A DNA stretch of 64,000 nt, taken from the NCBI RefSeq assembly GCF_004843725.1, contig NZ_CP039451.1, positions 804,501 to 868,500 on the forward strand, written 5' to 3'. This document shows, one piece after another, positions 30,482 through 40,223 of the stretch. How positions within the stretch are numbered: position 1 is the stretch's first letter; the number at the start of each line of letters is the position of its first letter. The notes beneath the pieces were generated by a model that worked only from the letters and a program-made list of their open reading frames with translations, was not told the DNA's origin and searched no databases. The DNA is from Psychroserpens sp. NJDZ02 (GTDB lineage Bacteria; Bacteroidota; Bacteroidia; Flavobacteriales; Flavobacteriaceae). A program made the position numbers and the translations under genes.

Positions 30482-32863
30482 TTACGCTTTAATAGCGTCC
30501 ATTAAATCATCATACGTATAAAACTCCTTTTTATTAGAATCATTTTGGTACAGTATATTTACACGTAACGCTTTTAAACCCGTTACACCCTGAAGATCTT
30601 CTAGTTCTAAAATTTCGACCTGATCGCCTATTTGGTGTTTAGATTGCAAGAAACTAATGTATTGTAAGTACTCGATTTCGTCTTCCTTTTGAGAATAGAC
30701 AATCGTTAATTTCCCCTTAGCTGTTATACGCTCTGAAGTACCTTTTATGTTAGCTTTATCTACTCGCTTTTTAACTACCTCATATCTGGCATTATAGGTT
30801 CCGTCCACATCAAAATGTTTCTCGTCTGTTCTAAATCTAATAGACAACGGTTGGTTAAAAACAAGAATCATAGATGCTACATCTAAGCCAATCGGATACT
30901 CATGCTGTTTGTTATAGAATACATTTTCCATTTTACACATGACCTGTAATTGCCATAAACGTAAGTTGTATAAATAAATAGGGCTAAACGAATCCTCTTT
31001 AGTTATCGCTTCTCCAATATACATATTATGCTCTACACCATCTGTTTTGTAACGCTCAAAAAAATGAGGATACATAGCTTGCGCTTCAATCTGTTTTTTA
31101 TCTAATAAAGAGGACATGTTTTTATTAATCAAACTTATCGTGTCATCATAATTTTTACGGTAGTAGTAAATAACATCTAAGTCGCTATCAATCTTACTAA
31201 AGTAATCTTCAACATCTTCTTTTATATAAGGTTTCGATTTTAATTGAAATTTAAAAAGTGGTACAATTTCATTTTTAAAAAAGTGTGTTACCCTTTGCTC
31301 ACTATCCACTTTAAAATCGGTTTTCAACGCTTTTTTATAAGCCCCTATTTGAAACAATAGCTGCTCAAATATTGGTAATTTTTCTGTTTTATAAACCGTT
31401 TTAACAATACGCTCCACCATTTTAAGTTGCAATAACAAATCCTTTTGTGTTGCATTATTCCTAGCTTCAGAGGATCCTTTGACATCTATTTGCCCAAATA
31501 AAGGGTAGACATTTTCGAAGCTTATCTTATTAAAAGTCGGATTAGCCATGCCGTCAAACTCTTCTTGCATAAACTGCCTTGCTGCACGCTCAAATTTCCA
31601 TTTCACACTTGGATGGATAGATGTACATTCTCTTTGTATAATTGCCTGAATTAAATTTTCCTCATCTCTTTTAGAACGCTTTACAGCAGATAAAATAAAA
31701 GGCATCACGTCTGCCAATTTATTAGAATTGATACTATTTAAAGCCTTAGGTGTTTTAGAAACCAATTCTAAAACAGCTAACAACTCTCCGTTTTCTGCTA
31801 TTGGTGCAAAAATAGCACTTTTTATACCCTGCTGTTTTAAAACAGTAACCTGAGGCGACGCACCTCCAGATAATTTAAAACTTTTATCGACATCAGATAT
31901 TGCAAAATTTGTTTTCTCTCGTAAAATTTTCTCATAACTGAAATGACAAAATAAATTTTCGCACTTAAATGCTTCCTTTGCTTTTAATAAATAACTATTA
32001 ATGCTAGAATCATGAACTTTCATCAACGTATTTTCCTCTTTGTTATATATCGAAAAACCAACTTGTAAATCAGTAACACTTAATAATGACCTGAACACCT
32101 TTTGGAAATCACCCATAAAGGTTTCGTCTTTACGTTTATTATTTCCTATTAAGGTTGTTTTTATATTGGATATAGCTTGATCGTCTGTAACATCAAATAT
32201 ATTAGAAATCACAAATCCTTTAGACACATAACTATTCGGCGGGAATTTTTCTTTCCATAAGTCTATGTTATCAAAATTATCTAATAACTGATCAAAATCA
32301 TCCTGAGTTAATTTAGGCGCCTCATCGGTAGCAACAATCTCCATAAAATCTGCATTATACGTGATTTTATAAATTCTAATAATGCCATTCGCATCCGGAA
32401 TCTCATAATATAAAGGACGTTTAAAGTTAGTGTTATAATTATAACAGAAACTCATAATTATAGTACAACCTAAAATATACCAATCGTTTTCAGGCATATT
32501 TTTAATTTCCAACTCAAAATCTGGACCCGCCGTTTCTATAATATTCTCAAACCGTTTAGAGGCATTAAAAATAAAATTATGATAGGGTACACTCGCCGTT
32601 TTTATCTCATTTAAACTTAAAATTTCACTAAAGGAATCTTGTAATAAAACCTCAATTTCTTCCTCGTGTTCTTTTAAAACAGACACTTTACTAAACCCTT
32701 GTTTTAATATAGGATTAGCCTCTTGCATTTTTAAAATACGAGTAGCTTTTGCCGCAACAAATGAATCTTCACTTTTTGCCAACTCTTCATAGCGCTCAAT
32801 TAATTTATTAAAACTAATTTGCAACGAAAAAGGTAAATTTATATTGTCGTTTAAATCGATCAT
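30482..32863 (-). CDS. Large cytoplasmic protein with GAF-like domain, function unknown
   Basis: I place the start at the ATG at 32863 (MIDLNDNINLPFSLQ; 793 aa), since the in-frame upstream start at 32884 is TTG. Residues about 250-410 look like a GAF sensor domain (DLQVGFSIYNKEEN, KQQGIKSAIFAPIAENGELLAVLELVS). The C-terminal 370 residues are soluble, with helical (about 470-620) and mixed segments and no recognisable catalytic motif. No signal peptide, membrane helix or DNA-binding motif is seen. Similar proteins occur as conserved GAF-domain proteins in flavobacteria. Function is unknown. Confidence 0.7.
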   Translation of the reverse strand: MIDLNDNINLPFSLQISFNKLIERYEELAKSEDSFVAAKATRILKMQEANPILKQGFSKVSVLKEHEEEIEVLLQDSFSEILSLNEIKTASVPYHNFIFNASKRFENIIETAGPDFELEIKNMPENDWYILGCTIIMSFCYNYNTNFKRPLYYEIPDANGIIRIYKITYNADFMEIVATDEAPKLTQDDFDQLLDNFDNIDLWKEKFPPNSYVSKGFVISNIFDVTDDQAISNIKTTLIGNNKRKDETFMGDFQKVFRSLLSVTDLQVGFSIYNKEENTLMKVHDSSINSYLLKAKEAFKCENLFCHFSYEKILREKTNFAISDVDKSFKLSGGASPQVTVLKQQGIKSAIFAPIAENGELLAVLELVSKTPKALNSINSNKLADVMPFILSAVKRSKRDEENLIQAIIQRECTSIHPSVKWKFERAARQFMQEEFDGMANPTFNKISFENVYPLFGQIDVKGSSEARNNATQKDLLLQLKMVERIVKTVYKTEKLPIFEQLLFQIGAYKKALKTDFKVDSEQRVTHFFKNEIVPLFKFQLKSKPYIKEDVEDYFSKIDSDLDVIYYYRKNYDDTISLINKNMSSLLDKKQIEAQAMYPHFFERYKTDGVEHNMYIGEAITKEDSFSPIYLYNLRLWQLQVMCKMENVFYNKQHEYPIGLDVASMILVFNQPLSIRFRTDEKHFDVDGTYNARYEVVKKRVDKANIKGTSERITAKGKLTIVYSQKEDEIEYLQYISFLQSKHQIGDQVEILELEDLQGVTGLKALRVNILYQNDSNKKEFYTYDDLMDAIKA

Positions 32864-33120
32864 TGTATTCTTTAAGATACGCAAAAATACGCATTATAGC
32901 TGTTAGTCGTTAAATTTTTAACAAGTTGACACCTTTTTTAAAGTATAATTTTTTAACTTCTTTTAATGATAAAAAACAAAGCCGATAAGTGGTTCAAAAG
33001 TTCCGATTATGATCATTAAAAAGAATGACATTAGATAAATTTAATATATTTAGCATAAATTAAATTTAGTTATCAAACGATATTAAATAACCCTACAACC
33101 ATAGTTCTTAATTACAAAAA

Positions 33121-34002
33121 ATGCTAAAAACAAAAACAATAAGTCTGCTAATAATAATTATAACCTTTAGCTCTTGTCAATTTAATCAATCCGTCAGTAC
33201 AGATTTAACAACTGGAGCTTACTCTAGAGGCGATGGTATTGACTGTGATGCTGTCTATATAGAAATTAATGGTAAAGAGGATAAAAGAAATGAATTTGTT
33301 TATGGAGAAAACGTAACCCTTGTTTTCAATACTATTAACGGATTAATTAAATCCGACAACAAATCCTATCCTGGATTGTCCATGCACATTATCAAAAACA
33401 ATAAAGACACCGTGTATTCTGAACCTAATTTATTAGGCAACTTAGACAACGGAACTGATCTTACTCCGCTACAACTACGCTCCTCATTCCGAACGGCATT
33501 GCCTTACAAAAACAACGAGAAATACAAATCTTATGTTCAAATATGGGATAAAAAAGGTGAGGGTACATTTACTTACGAATTACCCTTCACAGTAAAGCAA
33601 AATGACTTACTAACAATAGAAAACAACGGAATTGCATATTCAAACATATACTTATGGGACGAAACCCTGAAACAACCTATTTTTGAAAGCACGATAAATG
33701 CTGACCATTTATTAATACTAATCCTTGAAAACATAGAAGGTCTAGAATTGATAAATGGTAAAGTATTTCCTGTCTTTTCACTTGACATAATAGATAACAA
33801 AGGAAAAAAACTACTTTCCGAAGCCAATCTATTAAGTAAATTTGAAAAAGAGGGTGTTAATTTAACTGATTTAAAACAACTGATAGCAAAAATCACCTTT
33901 CCGGATGGAAAAATAAATAATCCGTGTCAATTAACTGCAAAATTAAAAGACAAGAATTCGTCTAAGGAGATTAACATAACAACAGCATTGAATATAAATT
34001 AA
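33121..34002 (+). CDS. Lipoprotein of unknown function
   Basis: The 293-aa protein has a lipoprotein signal (MLKTKTISLLIIIITFSSC, lipobox Cys near 19). After the first 40 residues it appears to hold two related beta-sandwich halves: YIEINGKEDKRNEFVYGENV...NGLIKSDNKSYPGLSM, and YLWDETLKQPIFESTINAD...EGLELINGKVFPVFSL. No enzymatic motif is seen. It is flanked by unlinked genes, with 235 bp upstream and 270 bp downstream. I do not recognise the family. Confidence 0.65.
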   Translation: MLKTKTISLLIIIITFSSCQFNQSVSTDLTTGAYSRGDGIDCDAVYIEINGKEDKRNEFVYGENVTLVFNTINGLIKSDNKSYPGLSMHIIKNNKDTVYSEPNLLGNLDNGTDLTPLQLRSSFRTALPYKNNEKYKSYVQIWDKKGEGTFTYELPFTVKQNDLLTIENNGIAYSNIYLWDETLKQPIFESTINADHLLILILENIEGLELINGKVFPVFSLDIIDNKGKKLLSEANLLSKFEKEGVNLTDLKQLIAKITFPDGKINNPCQLTAKLKDKNSSKEINITTALNIN

Positions 34003-34274
34003 AGCTCTTATTGATTTATCTAGAAAAACTAGTCTAACTTTATAAACGACATTACTTTATTATACTATATACTTTGCTTTTATTTTTTTTAAGAACAAAA
34101 CCAATAATAAGGCTTAAAATTTTATTTTATTATTCCATAAAGGCTTGTTAACGCTCGTGATTTACAGATATCACCCCTTATAGAACAAGACCTTTCTCTA
34201 TTTTCTATTTAGTAGCTTTAATCCTTAGAATACAAATGATTTCTTTAACGTTTTATCAAAAAATAACATCCAAA

Positions 34275-35207
34275 ATGAAAATTAACACTCTCTTTTTTTC
34301 ACTATCCCTCATCTCTTTTTCATTATTCTCACAATCTAAAGACATAAAGCTTTACACCTTAGAAGCTTTACAAAAAGACACCGCTAAATATGTTGGATTC
34401 GTATCGCTTACAGGAAATTTTGAATGGAGTACAGGCAGAGATTCTTTAGAGTTCCCTAATACCTATTTAGGATCTGATTATCATACCTTAAGTAAAGACT
34501 ACAGATCGCAATTTCTCGCAAAGGTGAAAATATCAGAATCAGATAGCGTATTTGTATATAATTACACCAAAGACTCTGTGTTTACATACCCCGTAAAGAA
34601 ACTACCTATAATAGCCTATGCTAATGCCTATAGTGGTAATTCTAACCAATCAGATTATTTAATTGGATTTGATTTAGAAGATGAAATAAATATTAAAAAT
34701 TGGCCTTCTTATTATAATACATTTGTGTTTGTTGGTAAAAACAATCCTTTTATTACTGGTAATATAAAACCTCTTATTTGGCGTGAAATAAACGACAAAG
34801 CGTATCCTATTATAAAACTGAGCCATACCGATGATATCCTATTAAAAAACAAAACCATTACGGGATCTTATATATTTACAACGAATACGTTAAATTATTA
34901 CATTCATCTATTAAAAGGTAATGACGATGATACGTTTGATGCTAGACACCTCATTATAATGGATTCAAAAAACCAACACATTATTTATAATAAAATTTAC
35001 GAAGATATTGGCGAATCTGGATCTCTAGCTCCTTTAAGTTTTATTAATGATAGTGATAATGAAACTTACCAATGGACAGGACAAATTTTAAAAAACAAAC
35101 CGCCAGTTCTTTTCGGTTTTTACTTTATATCGTTTGGCTGTCCTTCCATACATTTTATTGATAAATCCATACAAAATCTATGGATTTATTGCGACAACAG
35201 ACATTAA
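34275..35207 (+). CDS. Exported protein of unknown function
   Basis: The ATG at 34275 (MKINTLFFSLSLISFSLFSQ) gives a clear signal peptide and 310 aa; the earlier in-frame ATG at 34236 would bury it. The mature part begins SKDIKLYTLEALQKDTAKYVGF and contains several beta-rich stretches (KNWPSYYNTFVFVGKNNPFI, THTDDILLKNKT-like strands). It ends IDKSIQNLWIYCDNRH. No known domain is recognised. A terminator follows 5 bp after the stop. It may be a monocistronic unit. Confidence 0.65.
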   Translation: MKINTLFFSLSLISFSLFSQSKDIKLYTLEALQKDTAKYVGFVSLTGNFEWSTGRDSLEFPNTYLGSDYHTLSKDYRSQFLAKVKISESDSVFVYNYTKDSVFTYPVKKLPIIAYANAYSGNSNQSDYLIGFDLEDEINIKNWPSYYNTFVFVGKNNPFITGNIKPLIWREINDKAYPIIKLSHTDDILLKNKTITGSYIFTTNTLNYYIHLLKGNDDDTFDARHLIIMDSKNQHIIYNKIYEDIGESGSLAPLSFINDSDNETYQWTGQILKNKPPVLFGFYFISFGCPSIHFIDKSIQNLWIYCDNRH

Positions 35208-35212
35208 ACAAA

Positions 35213-35240
35213 AAAAAACCGGAATACATTCCGGTTTTTT
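35213..35240. terminator. Rho-independent terminator (bidirectional)
   Basis: Perfect 12-bp arms AAAAAACCGGAA (35213-35224) and TTCCGGTTTTTT (35229-35240) close on a four-base loop. It lies between the convergent exported-protein gene and the small secreted-protein gene. Confidence 0.88.
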
Positions 35241-35261
35241 ATTTCAATAATTAAACTTTTT

Positions 35262-35591
35262 TTAATCGTTAAGCTCTAACCCTGTTATGGTTAATACTTG
35301 AATTTCAATTTCGTTTCCTTCTTCATCTTCACTCATTTCTGTCGTTTTCTCGTAAGTCACTGTAAATTGACTTCCAACATAATCATCAGATTCTAAATCA
35401 AAAGACTCTAAAGCTTCTTCAGACACATATTGGAATAACATGTTTTCCTTAGCGCCTTCCTCTGCCACTGCAAATACATAATCATACTCTACTACTCCTT
35501 TGTAAACACCTGAAACTACTAAAGTTTCTGTTGTTGTAAATGATGTTAAGCTTAAAAATGCAATTGCGATAATAATTAATTTTGCTTTCAT
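35262..35591 (-). CDS. Small secreted protein of unknown function
   Basis: The 109-aa protein starts with a signal peptide (MKAKLIIIAIAFLSLTSFTTT). The mature part is acidic and beta-rich: VSGVYKGVVEYDYVFAVAEE, YVGSQFTVTYEKTTEMSEDE, IEIQVLTITGLELND. It resembles short bacteroidete proteins with one ligand-binding-like or OB-like strand set. No function can be assigned. It is separated from the polyamine operon by 140 bp. Confidence 0.7.
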   Translation of the reverse strand: MKAKLIIIAIAFLSLTSFTTTETLVVSGVYKGVVEYDYVFAVAEEGAKENMLFQYVSEEALESFDLESDDYVGSQFTVTYEKTTEMSEDEEGNEIEIQVLTITGLELND

Positions 35592-35730
35592 TTTAAAAAA
35601 ATTTTATAAAGTTATTGTATTGTTTGTTTTTTCGGAAGTTTGCCACCTCAAGTCCAAAACTGCTTTTAGTATTGTTTTCTTTTGCAATACGCGTGGTATA
35701 TAGCTTATACGTATAAAAGTCTTAATTAGA

Positions 35731-36507
35731 TTACATTAATTTAGTAAGAAACATATCAAACACCTCAATTACAATTAAAATAATAATGATCCACTCCAGC
35801 CTACTGCTTTCTTTATGGTCCATTATATCCTTAAAAAGCTCAAGGTTTTCTTTTATAATTTCAATTCTATCGTGTATTAATCGGTATCTATCTTTTAAGT
35901 CAAACGTCTGTTTTAGATCTTGATTAAGCTGATTTAATTGTTCGTTTTCCCATGTACTATCAGGCGAATCAAAGATGTACAGATTTTCTGAAATTCGGTT
36001 TTTAATATTCAAAGTCCGACCTATAAAACGTTTTAGCTTATTTCCAGAAATATCTAGTTTACCTTTTTGTTCTAAATACAACGTATGCTTATTCGTTTGT
36101 TCCAAAAGATCGTATGTGATATCAGAATAACGATCTAAAGCCACACTTTGTGATACGTTAAGCATGACCAAACGAATCCTATCATCGTTTAATTCGGGCA
36201 GTTCGATATGATTGAAATCTACTTTTAAACTATTGGGTTTGATAAGCACCTTAACCTCTTCAGATAGTTTTTCTGACAAATAATTATTGGAGAATGGCTC
36301 CATACTAGCAAGCACTTGTTTAATAGACTGAGTGGTCATATTAAAAAAGCTTACTATTCCATATTGAAAAATGTACACAAATGCATTATCGTCGCATTTG
36401 TAATACAGCTCGTCACTATCATTAAACAACAACTGCCAAGACAGTTGTTGTTTACATTGTTTTATGTTGATAGTACTAGCTACCTGATAGGCAACTACAG
36501 TATACAT
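35731..36507 (-). CDS. RMD1/DUF155-family membrane protein
   Basis: The 258-aa protein has a soluble N-terminal part (FVYIFQYGIVSFFNMT near residue 47; LDRYSDITYDLLEQTNKH near 125) and a single C-terminal helix (LEWIIIILIVIEVFDMFLT). This is the arrangement of the RMD1/YagE/DUF155 family, known from yeast RMD1 and mitochondrial homologues involved in organelle maintenance; the bacterial role is unknown. It is the last gene of the polyamine operon and starts 2 bp after the acidic protein's stop. Confidence 0.82.
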   Translation of the reverse strand: MYTVVAYQVASTINIKQCKQQLSWQLLFNDSDELYYKCDDNAFVYIFQYGIVSFFNMTTQSIKQVLASMEPFSNNYLSEKLSEEVKVLIKPNSLKVDFNHIELPELNDDRIRLVMLNVSQSVALDRYSDITYDLLEQTNKHTLYLEQKGKLDISGNKLKRFIGRTLNIKNRISENLYIFDSPDSTWENEQLNQLNQDLKQTFDLKDRYRLIHDRIEIIKENLELFKDIMDHKESSRLEWIIIILIVIEVFDMFLTKLM

Positions 36508-36509
36508 GC

Positions 36510-36836
36510 TTAGAAATCGTCGTGATCTTGCTCTTCGCTTGGTTCTGACTCTGGATCCTGAACTGCTTCTGCATCATCCTCTTCAAAATCCTCATAATCA
36601 TCGACGTCATAGTTTTCCATAGTTTTTACCAATTTGGTACTAACTTTGACTAAATACTTAGTATCTTCTGTGGTCACTTCTACAGCCTCTATTAACTCGT
36701 TTTTAGCATTTCTAAACTCGATAACATGGTCTTCGTCATAGCCTTCTGGATACCTCTCTACTAACAGTTTTAATATTTCAGGTGTTAGTTTTTTAAAGTC
36801 TACTATGACACGTTTTAAATTGTCTGGTTTTTTCAT
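36510..36836 (-). CDS. Acidic conserved hypothetical protein
   Basis: The 108-aa protein has a compact basic-acidic N-terminal part (about residues 6-75: LKRVIVDFKKLTPEILKLLV, HVIEFRNAKNELIEAVEV). It ends in a disordered tail of mostly Asp and Glu (about 76-108). I recognise it as a common flavobacterial hypothetical but know no function. It lies 15 bp after the deoxyhypusine-synthase-like gene and 2 bp before the RMD1 gene, so it is in the polyamine operon. Confidence 0.75.
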   Translation of the reverse strand: MKKPDNLKRVIVDFKKLTPEILKLLVERYPEGYDEDHVIEFRNAKNELIEAVEVTTEDTKYLVKVSTKLVKTMENYDVDDYEDFEEDDAEAVQDPESEPSEEQDHDDF

Positions 36837-36851
36837 TTTTTACGAAAGCAA

Positions 36852-37826
36852 TTATAAGCCTAATATATAAGCAAATATAAGCGGAGCAACTATTGTTGCA
36901 TCACTCTCCACAATAAATTTTGGTGTATCAATATCCAATTTCCCCCAAGTAATTTTCTCGTTAGGTACTGCTCCAGAATATGATCCGTAACTAGTTGTAG
37001 AGTCACTTATTTGACAAAAATAGCTCCAAAATGGTGTGTCTGTACGCTCCATATCTTGATACAACATTGGCACTACGCATATTGGAAAATCTCCTGCAAT
37101 ACCCCCACCAATTTGGAAAAATCCGATTCCGTTTTGAGAGTTTTCAGTATACCAATCTGCTAAAAACGTCATGTACTCGATACCAGATTTCATGGTATTA
37201 GCTTTAAGCTCTCCTTTTAACACGTAGCTTGCAAAAATGTTACCCATAGTACTGTCTTCCCAACCTGGGCATACTATTGGTAAGTTTTTTTCTGCTGCAG
37301 CATACATCCAAGAATCTTTTAAATCGATCTCATAATACTCTTCTAAAACGCCCGACAACAACATTTTATACATGTACTCATGTGGTAAAAAACGTTCTCC
37401 ATTAGCCTCGGCATCTTTCCATATTTTTTCAATATGATGTTGTAAACGTCTAAACGCTTCGTGCTCAGGAATACAAGTATCTGTTACACGGTTAAGTCCT
37501 TTTTCTAATAAATCCCACTCTTCTTGAGGTGTTAAATCACGGTAGTTAGGCACACGCTTGTAGTGTGAATGTGCTACCAAATTCATGATATCCTCTTCCA
37601 AGTTTGCACCTGTACATGAAATAATATGAACCTTATCTTGACGAATCATTTCTGCAAAACTTTTACCAAGCTCGGCAGTACTCATAGCGCCAGCAAGAGA
37701 GACTAACATCTTAGCACCATTGTCTAATTGTGTTTCGTATCCTTTTGCTGCATCTACTAAAGCTGCTGCGTTAAAATGTAAGTAATGGTGTTCTATAAAT
37801 TGTGAAACTGGTCCTTTAGTACTCAT
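36852..37826 (-). CDS. Deoxyhypusine synthase family protein
   Basis: The 324-aa protein matches the DHS fold: LVSLAGAMSTAELGKSFAEM (about residues 40-59), VHIISCTGANLEEDIMNL, LPIVCPGWEDSTMGNIFASY, FFQIGGGIAGDFPI and the C-terminal AVPNEKITWGKLDIDTPKF, where the Lys aligns with the catalytic residue of eukaryotic DHS. Bacteria lack eIF5A hypusination; bacterial members are thought to make homospermidine or related polyamines. It is translationally coupled to agmatinase (11-bp overlap), supporting a polyamine role. The product is inferred. Confidence 0.9.
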   Translation of the reverse strand: MSTKGPVSQFIEHHYLHFNAAALVDAAKGYETQLDNGAKMLVSLAGAMSTAELGKSFAEMIRQDKVHIISCTGANLEEDIMNLVAHSHYKRVPNYRDLTPQEEWDLLEKGLNRVTDTCIPEHEAFRRLQHHIEKIWKDAEANGERFLPHEYMYKMLLSGVLEEYYEIDLKDSWMYAAAEKNLPIVCPGWEDSTMGNIFASYVLKGELKANTMKSGIEYMTFLADWYTENSQNGIGFFQIGGGIAGDFPICVVPMLYQDMERTDTPFWSYFCQISDSTTSYGSYSGAVPNEKITWGKLDIDTPKFIVESDATIVAPLIFAYILGL

Positions 37827-38754
37827 CGTCTTCGTTGAATTTAGAAGTGTTATTTTTTTTTGTGTCTTTCTCGTATGTGTTATCGTAATCGTCCTCTACC
37901 TCTTGATTTAAAAACTTATAGCTTAGCATTTTATAATACAATTTAGCCGCTAAAAAGTCTGAAGATTTATCCACTTTATTTGGACATAATTCGACAATAT
38001 CAAATCCAACCACGTTTTTCTCTTCAAATACTTGCTTTAAAAATTCTAAAGTTTCGTACCAAAATAAACCACCTGGCTCTGGCGTACCAGTACTTGGCAT
38101 AATTGAAGGATCAAAGGCGTCTAAATCTATTGTGATAAACACATTATCCGTCATTTGATCAATTGCACTATCTACCCATGTCGTATCTAGAGCCATCTCA
38201 TGCGCAAAGTATGTTTTGTCCTTGTCCATTACCGTCGTTTCAATCGCATCCATAGAGCGTATTCCAACCTGAATCAAGTTAGTTGTTTGACTTGCTTCAT
38301 ATAAAGCACACGCATGGTTACAAGTCGTCCCTTCATACTCTTTACGCAAATCAGCATGCGCATCTAATTGCAAGACTGTTAAACTTGGAAACATCTCATT
38401 AAAGGCACGTATTGTACCAATAGATATAGAATGCTCTCCTCCAAAAATAGTAACAAATTTATTTTTTTTAATGTACTTTTTAGTCGCCTGATGCACGGCT
38501 TCTACCATAGCTTCTGGTGAGCTATTTTCAGTCACAGCATCTGCTAAATACACCCCTTGATTATAAACTTCTGTACCGGTTTCGATATCATAAAGCTCCA
38601 TATTTTCTGATGCATCTAAAAAAGCTTCAGGACCTTTATCTGCCCCTTTTTGCCATGTACTAGTACCGTCATAAGGCACTGGAATTAACACGATTTTTGC
38701 TTTTTCTAATTTTGCCAATTCTTCTGGAATTCCAGCATAAGTTTTAGTTTGCAT
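37816..38754 (-). CDS. speB: Agmatinase (arginase/ureohydrolase family)
   Basis: The 312-aa protein has the binuclear Mn2+ motifs: GGEHSISIG (His, about residue 106), LQLDAHADLR (about 128-137) and TIDLDAFDPSIMPSTGTPEPGG (about 212-233). The DPSIMPSTGTPEPGG wording is typical of agmatinases rather than arginases. Agmatinase hydrolyses agmatine to putrescine and urea. It overlaps the arginine decarboxylase gene by 11 bp and the DHS-like gene by 11 bp, an unbroken pathway order. Confidence 0.92.
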   Translation of the reverse strand: MQTKTYAGIPEELAKLEKAKIVLIPVPYDGTSTWQKGADKGPEAFLDASENMELYDIETGTEVYNQGVYLADAVTENSSPEAMVEAVHQATKKYIKKNKFVTIFGGEHSISIGTIRAFNEMFPSLTVLQLDAHADLRKEYEGTTCNHACALYEASQTTNLIQVGIRSMDAIETTVMDKDKTYFAHEMALDTTWVDSAIDQMTDNVFITIDLDAFDPSIMPSTGTPEPGGLFWYETLEFLKQVFEEKNVVGFDIVELCPNKVDKSSDFLAAKLYYKMLSYKFLNQEVEDDYDNTYEKDTKKNNTSKFNEDDEY

Positions 38755-40141
38755 AGCCTAAAATTTTAAGTAAGTCTTCACTTTTTTGTTGTTCGGAAAA
38801 TAATGTTTTTGTGATGTTTCCATCTTCATCTCTATCTATTAAAATATGTTTTGGAGATGGTATTAAACAGTGTTGTAACCCTCCAAAACCACCTATTGTC
38901 TCTTGATATGCTCCTGTATTAAAAAAGCCGATGTACAATGGTTTGTCTTTGTTGTATTTTGGTAAATAAATAGCATTCATATGCTGCTCGCTATTATAAT
39001 AATCATCACTATCACAGGTTAAACCTCCAAGCAAAACACGCTCGTAAGACTCATGCCAACGGTTTATCGCTAACATTACAAAACGTTTGTTAATTGCCCA
39101 AGTATCTGGTAATGTTGTAATAAAAGACGAATTTATCATGTTCCACTTTTCACGATCATTTTGCTGCTTCTGATACAACACTTCATAAATAGCACCACCA
39201 CTTTCTCCGACTGTAAAACTTCCAAATTCTGTAAAAATGTTTGGCACATCGACTTCTTCCTCTTCACACGTTTGTTTGATTTGATTGATGATTTCGTCAA
39301 TCATATATTCGTAATCAAAATCAAATGCTAACGAGTTTTTAATAGGAAATCCACCTCCAATATTTAAACTATCTAAGCTAGGACAAATCTTTTTTAAACT
39401 CGTATAAACTTTTAAACATTTTAAAAGCTCGTTCCAGTAATACGCATTATCTCTTATCCCTGTATTGATAAAAAAGTGAAGCATTTTAAGCTCTACTTTT
39501 GGATTATCTTTAATTTGACTTTTATAAAAAGGAATAATATTTTTATATCCAATACCTAATCTTGACGTATAAAACTCAAATTTAGGCTCTTCTTCCGAAG
39601 CAATTCTGATGCCTACTTTAAACTTTTTATTGATTTGGTCTGAAAGTAAATCTATTTCTTCGTAGTTATCAATAATTGGAATACAGTTTTTCTGTCCATT
39701 ATTAATTAACCTTGCAATGTTAGTCACATATTGCTCGCGTTTAAAACCATTACTGATTATAAAAGTTTCGTCAGTTATCTTACCTTCTTTTTTAAGATTT
39801 TCAACAATATCAATATCAAAAGCAGATGATGTTTCAATATGAATATCATTTTTTAAAGCTTCATTTAAAACATGCTTAAAATGCGAGCTTTTTGTGCAAT
39901 AGCAATAGTTATAGTTCCCTTTGTAATCATGCTTTTTTATGGCGTCTCTAAACCATGTTTTTGCACGTTGAATATTATTAGAAATTTGCGGTAAGTATGT
40001 AAATTTTAAAGGTGCTCCATACGCTTCCACTAACTCCATTAAATCAATATCATGAAATTGTAATGTCTTGTCCTCTAACTTAAATTCTGGCTGAGGAAAA
40101 TCAAAAGTTTGACTGATTAAGTCTATGTACTTTGTGTTCAT
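38744..40141 (-). CDS. speA: Arginine decarboxylase (PLP, fold-III)
   Basis: The 465-aa protein is a fold-III PLP decarboxylase of the biosynthetic arginine decarboxylase type. The PLP Lys is in YNYCYCTKSSHFKHVL (about residues 77-92). It has LNIGGGFPIKNSLAF, which binds the PLP phosphate, and a C-terminal active-site region near LLGGLTCDSDDYY. It converts arginine to agmatine, substrate of the next enzyme. E. coli SpeA is larger (658 aa); the shorter form is usual in Bacteroidota. It begins the five-gene operon. Confidence 0.9.
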   Translation of the reverse strand: MNTKYIDLISQTFDFPQPEFKLEDKTLQFHDIDLMELVEAYGAPLKFTYLPQISNNIQRAKTWFRDAIKKHDYKGNYNYCYCTKSSHFKHVLNEALKNDIHIETSSAFDIDIVENLKKEGKITDETFIISNGFKREQYVTNIARLINNGQKNCIPIIDNYEEIDLLSDQINKKFKVGIRIASEEEPKFEFYTSRLGIGYKNIIPFYKSQIKDNPKVELKMLHFFINTGIRDNAYYWNELLKCLKVYTSLKKICPSLDSLNIGGGFPIKNSLAFDFDYEYMIDEIINQIKQTCEEEEVDVPNIFTEFGSFTVGESGGAIYEVLYQKQQNDREKWNMINSSFITTLPDTWAINKRFVMLAINRWHESYERVLLGGLTCDSDDYYNSEQHMNAIYLPKYNKDKPLYIGFFNTGAYQETIGGFGGLQHCLIPSPKHILIDRDEDGNITKTLFSEQQKSEDLLKILGYAN

Positions 40142-40223
40142 TTTTGTTTAAAACGTTAAAATTGAAATATAAATAGTTTAAAAATACTTGTTAAAAAAAT
40201 ATAACAAAGTGACTATCAAATTT

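Noticed and set aside
29221..32863. Complete Pycsar system formed by the HD-PycTM gene and its neighbour
   Set aside because: The neighbour is a convergent GAF-type protein with no nucleotide cyclase motif; only an effector-like gene is present.
32957..33025. Inverted repeat CTTCTTTTAATGAT / ATCATTAAAAAGAA upstream of the lipoprotein
   Set aside because: It is AT-rich, imperfect and has a long loop of over 40 bases; it may be chance in such sequence.
35161..35189. Perfect 11-bp inverted repeat ATAAATCCATA/TATGGATTTAT inside the end of the exported-protein gene
   Set aside because: It lies within coding sequence and just before a stronger terminator; no separate function is supported.
36852..37826. 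Deoxyhypusine synthase as a sign of eukaryotic or archaeal transfer
   Set aside because: Such proteins are widespread in Bacteroidota and the gene is tightly embedded in a bacterial polyamine operon.
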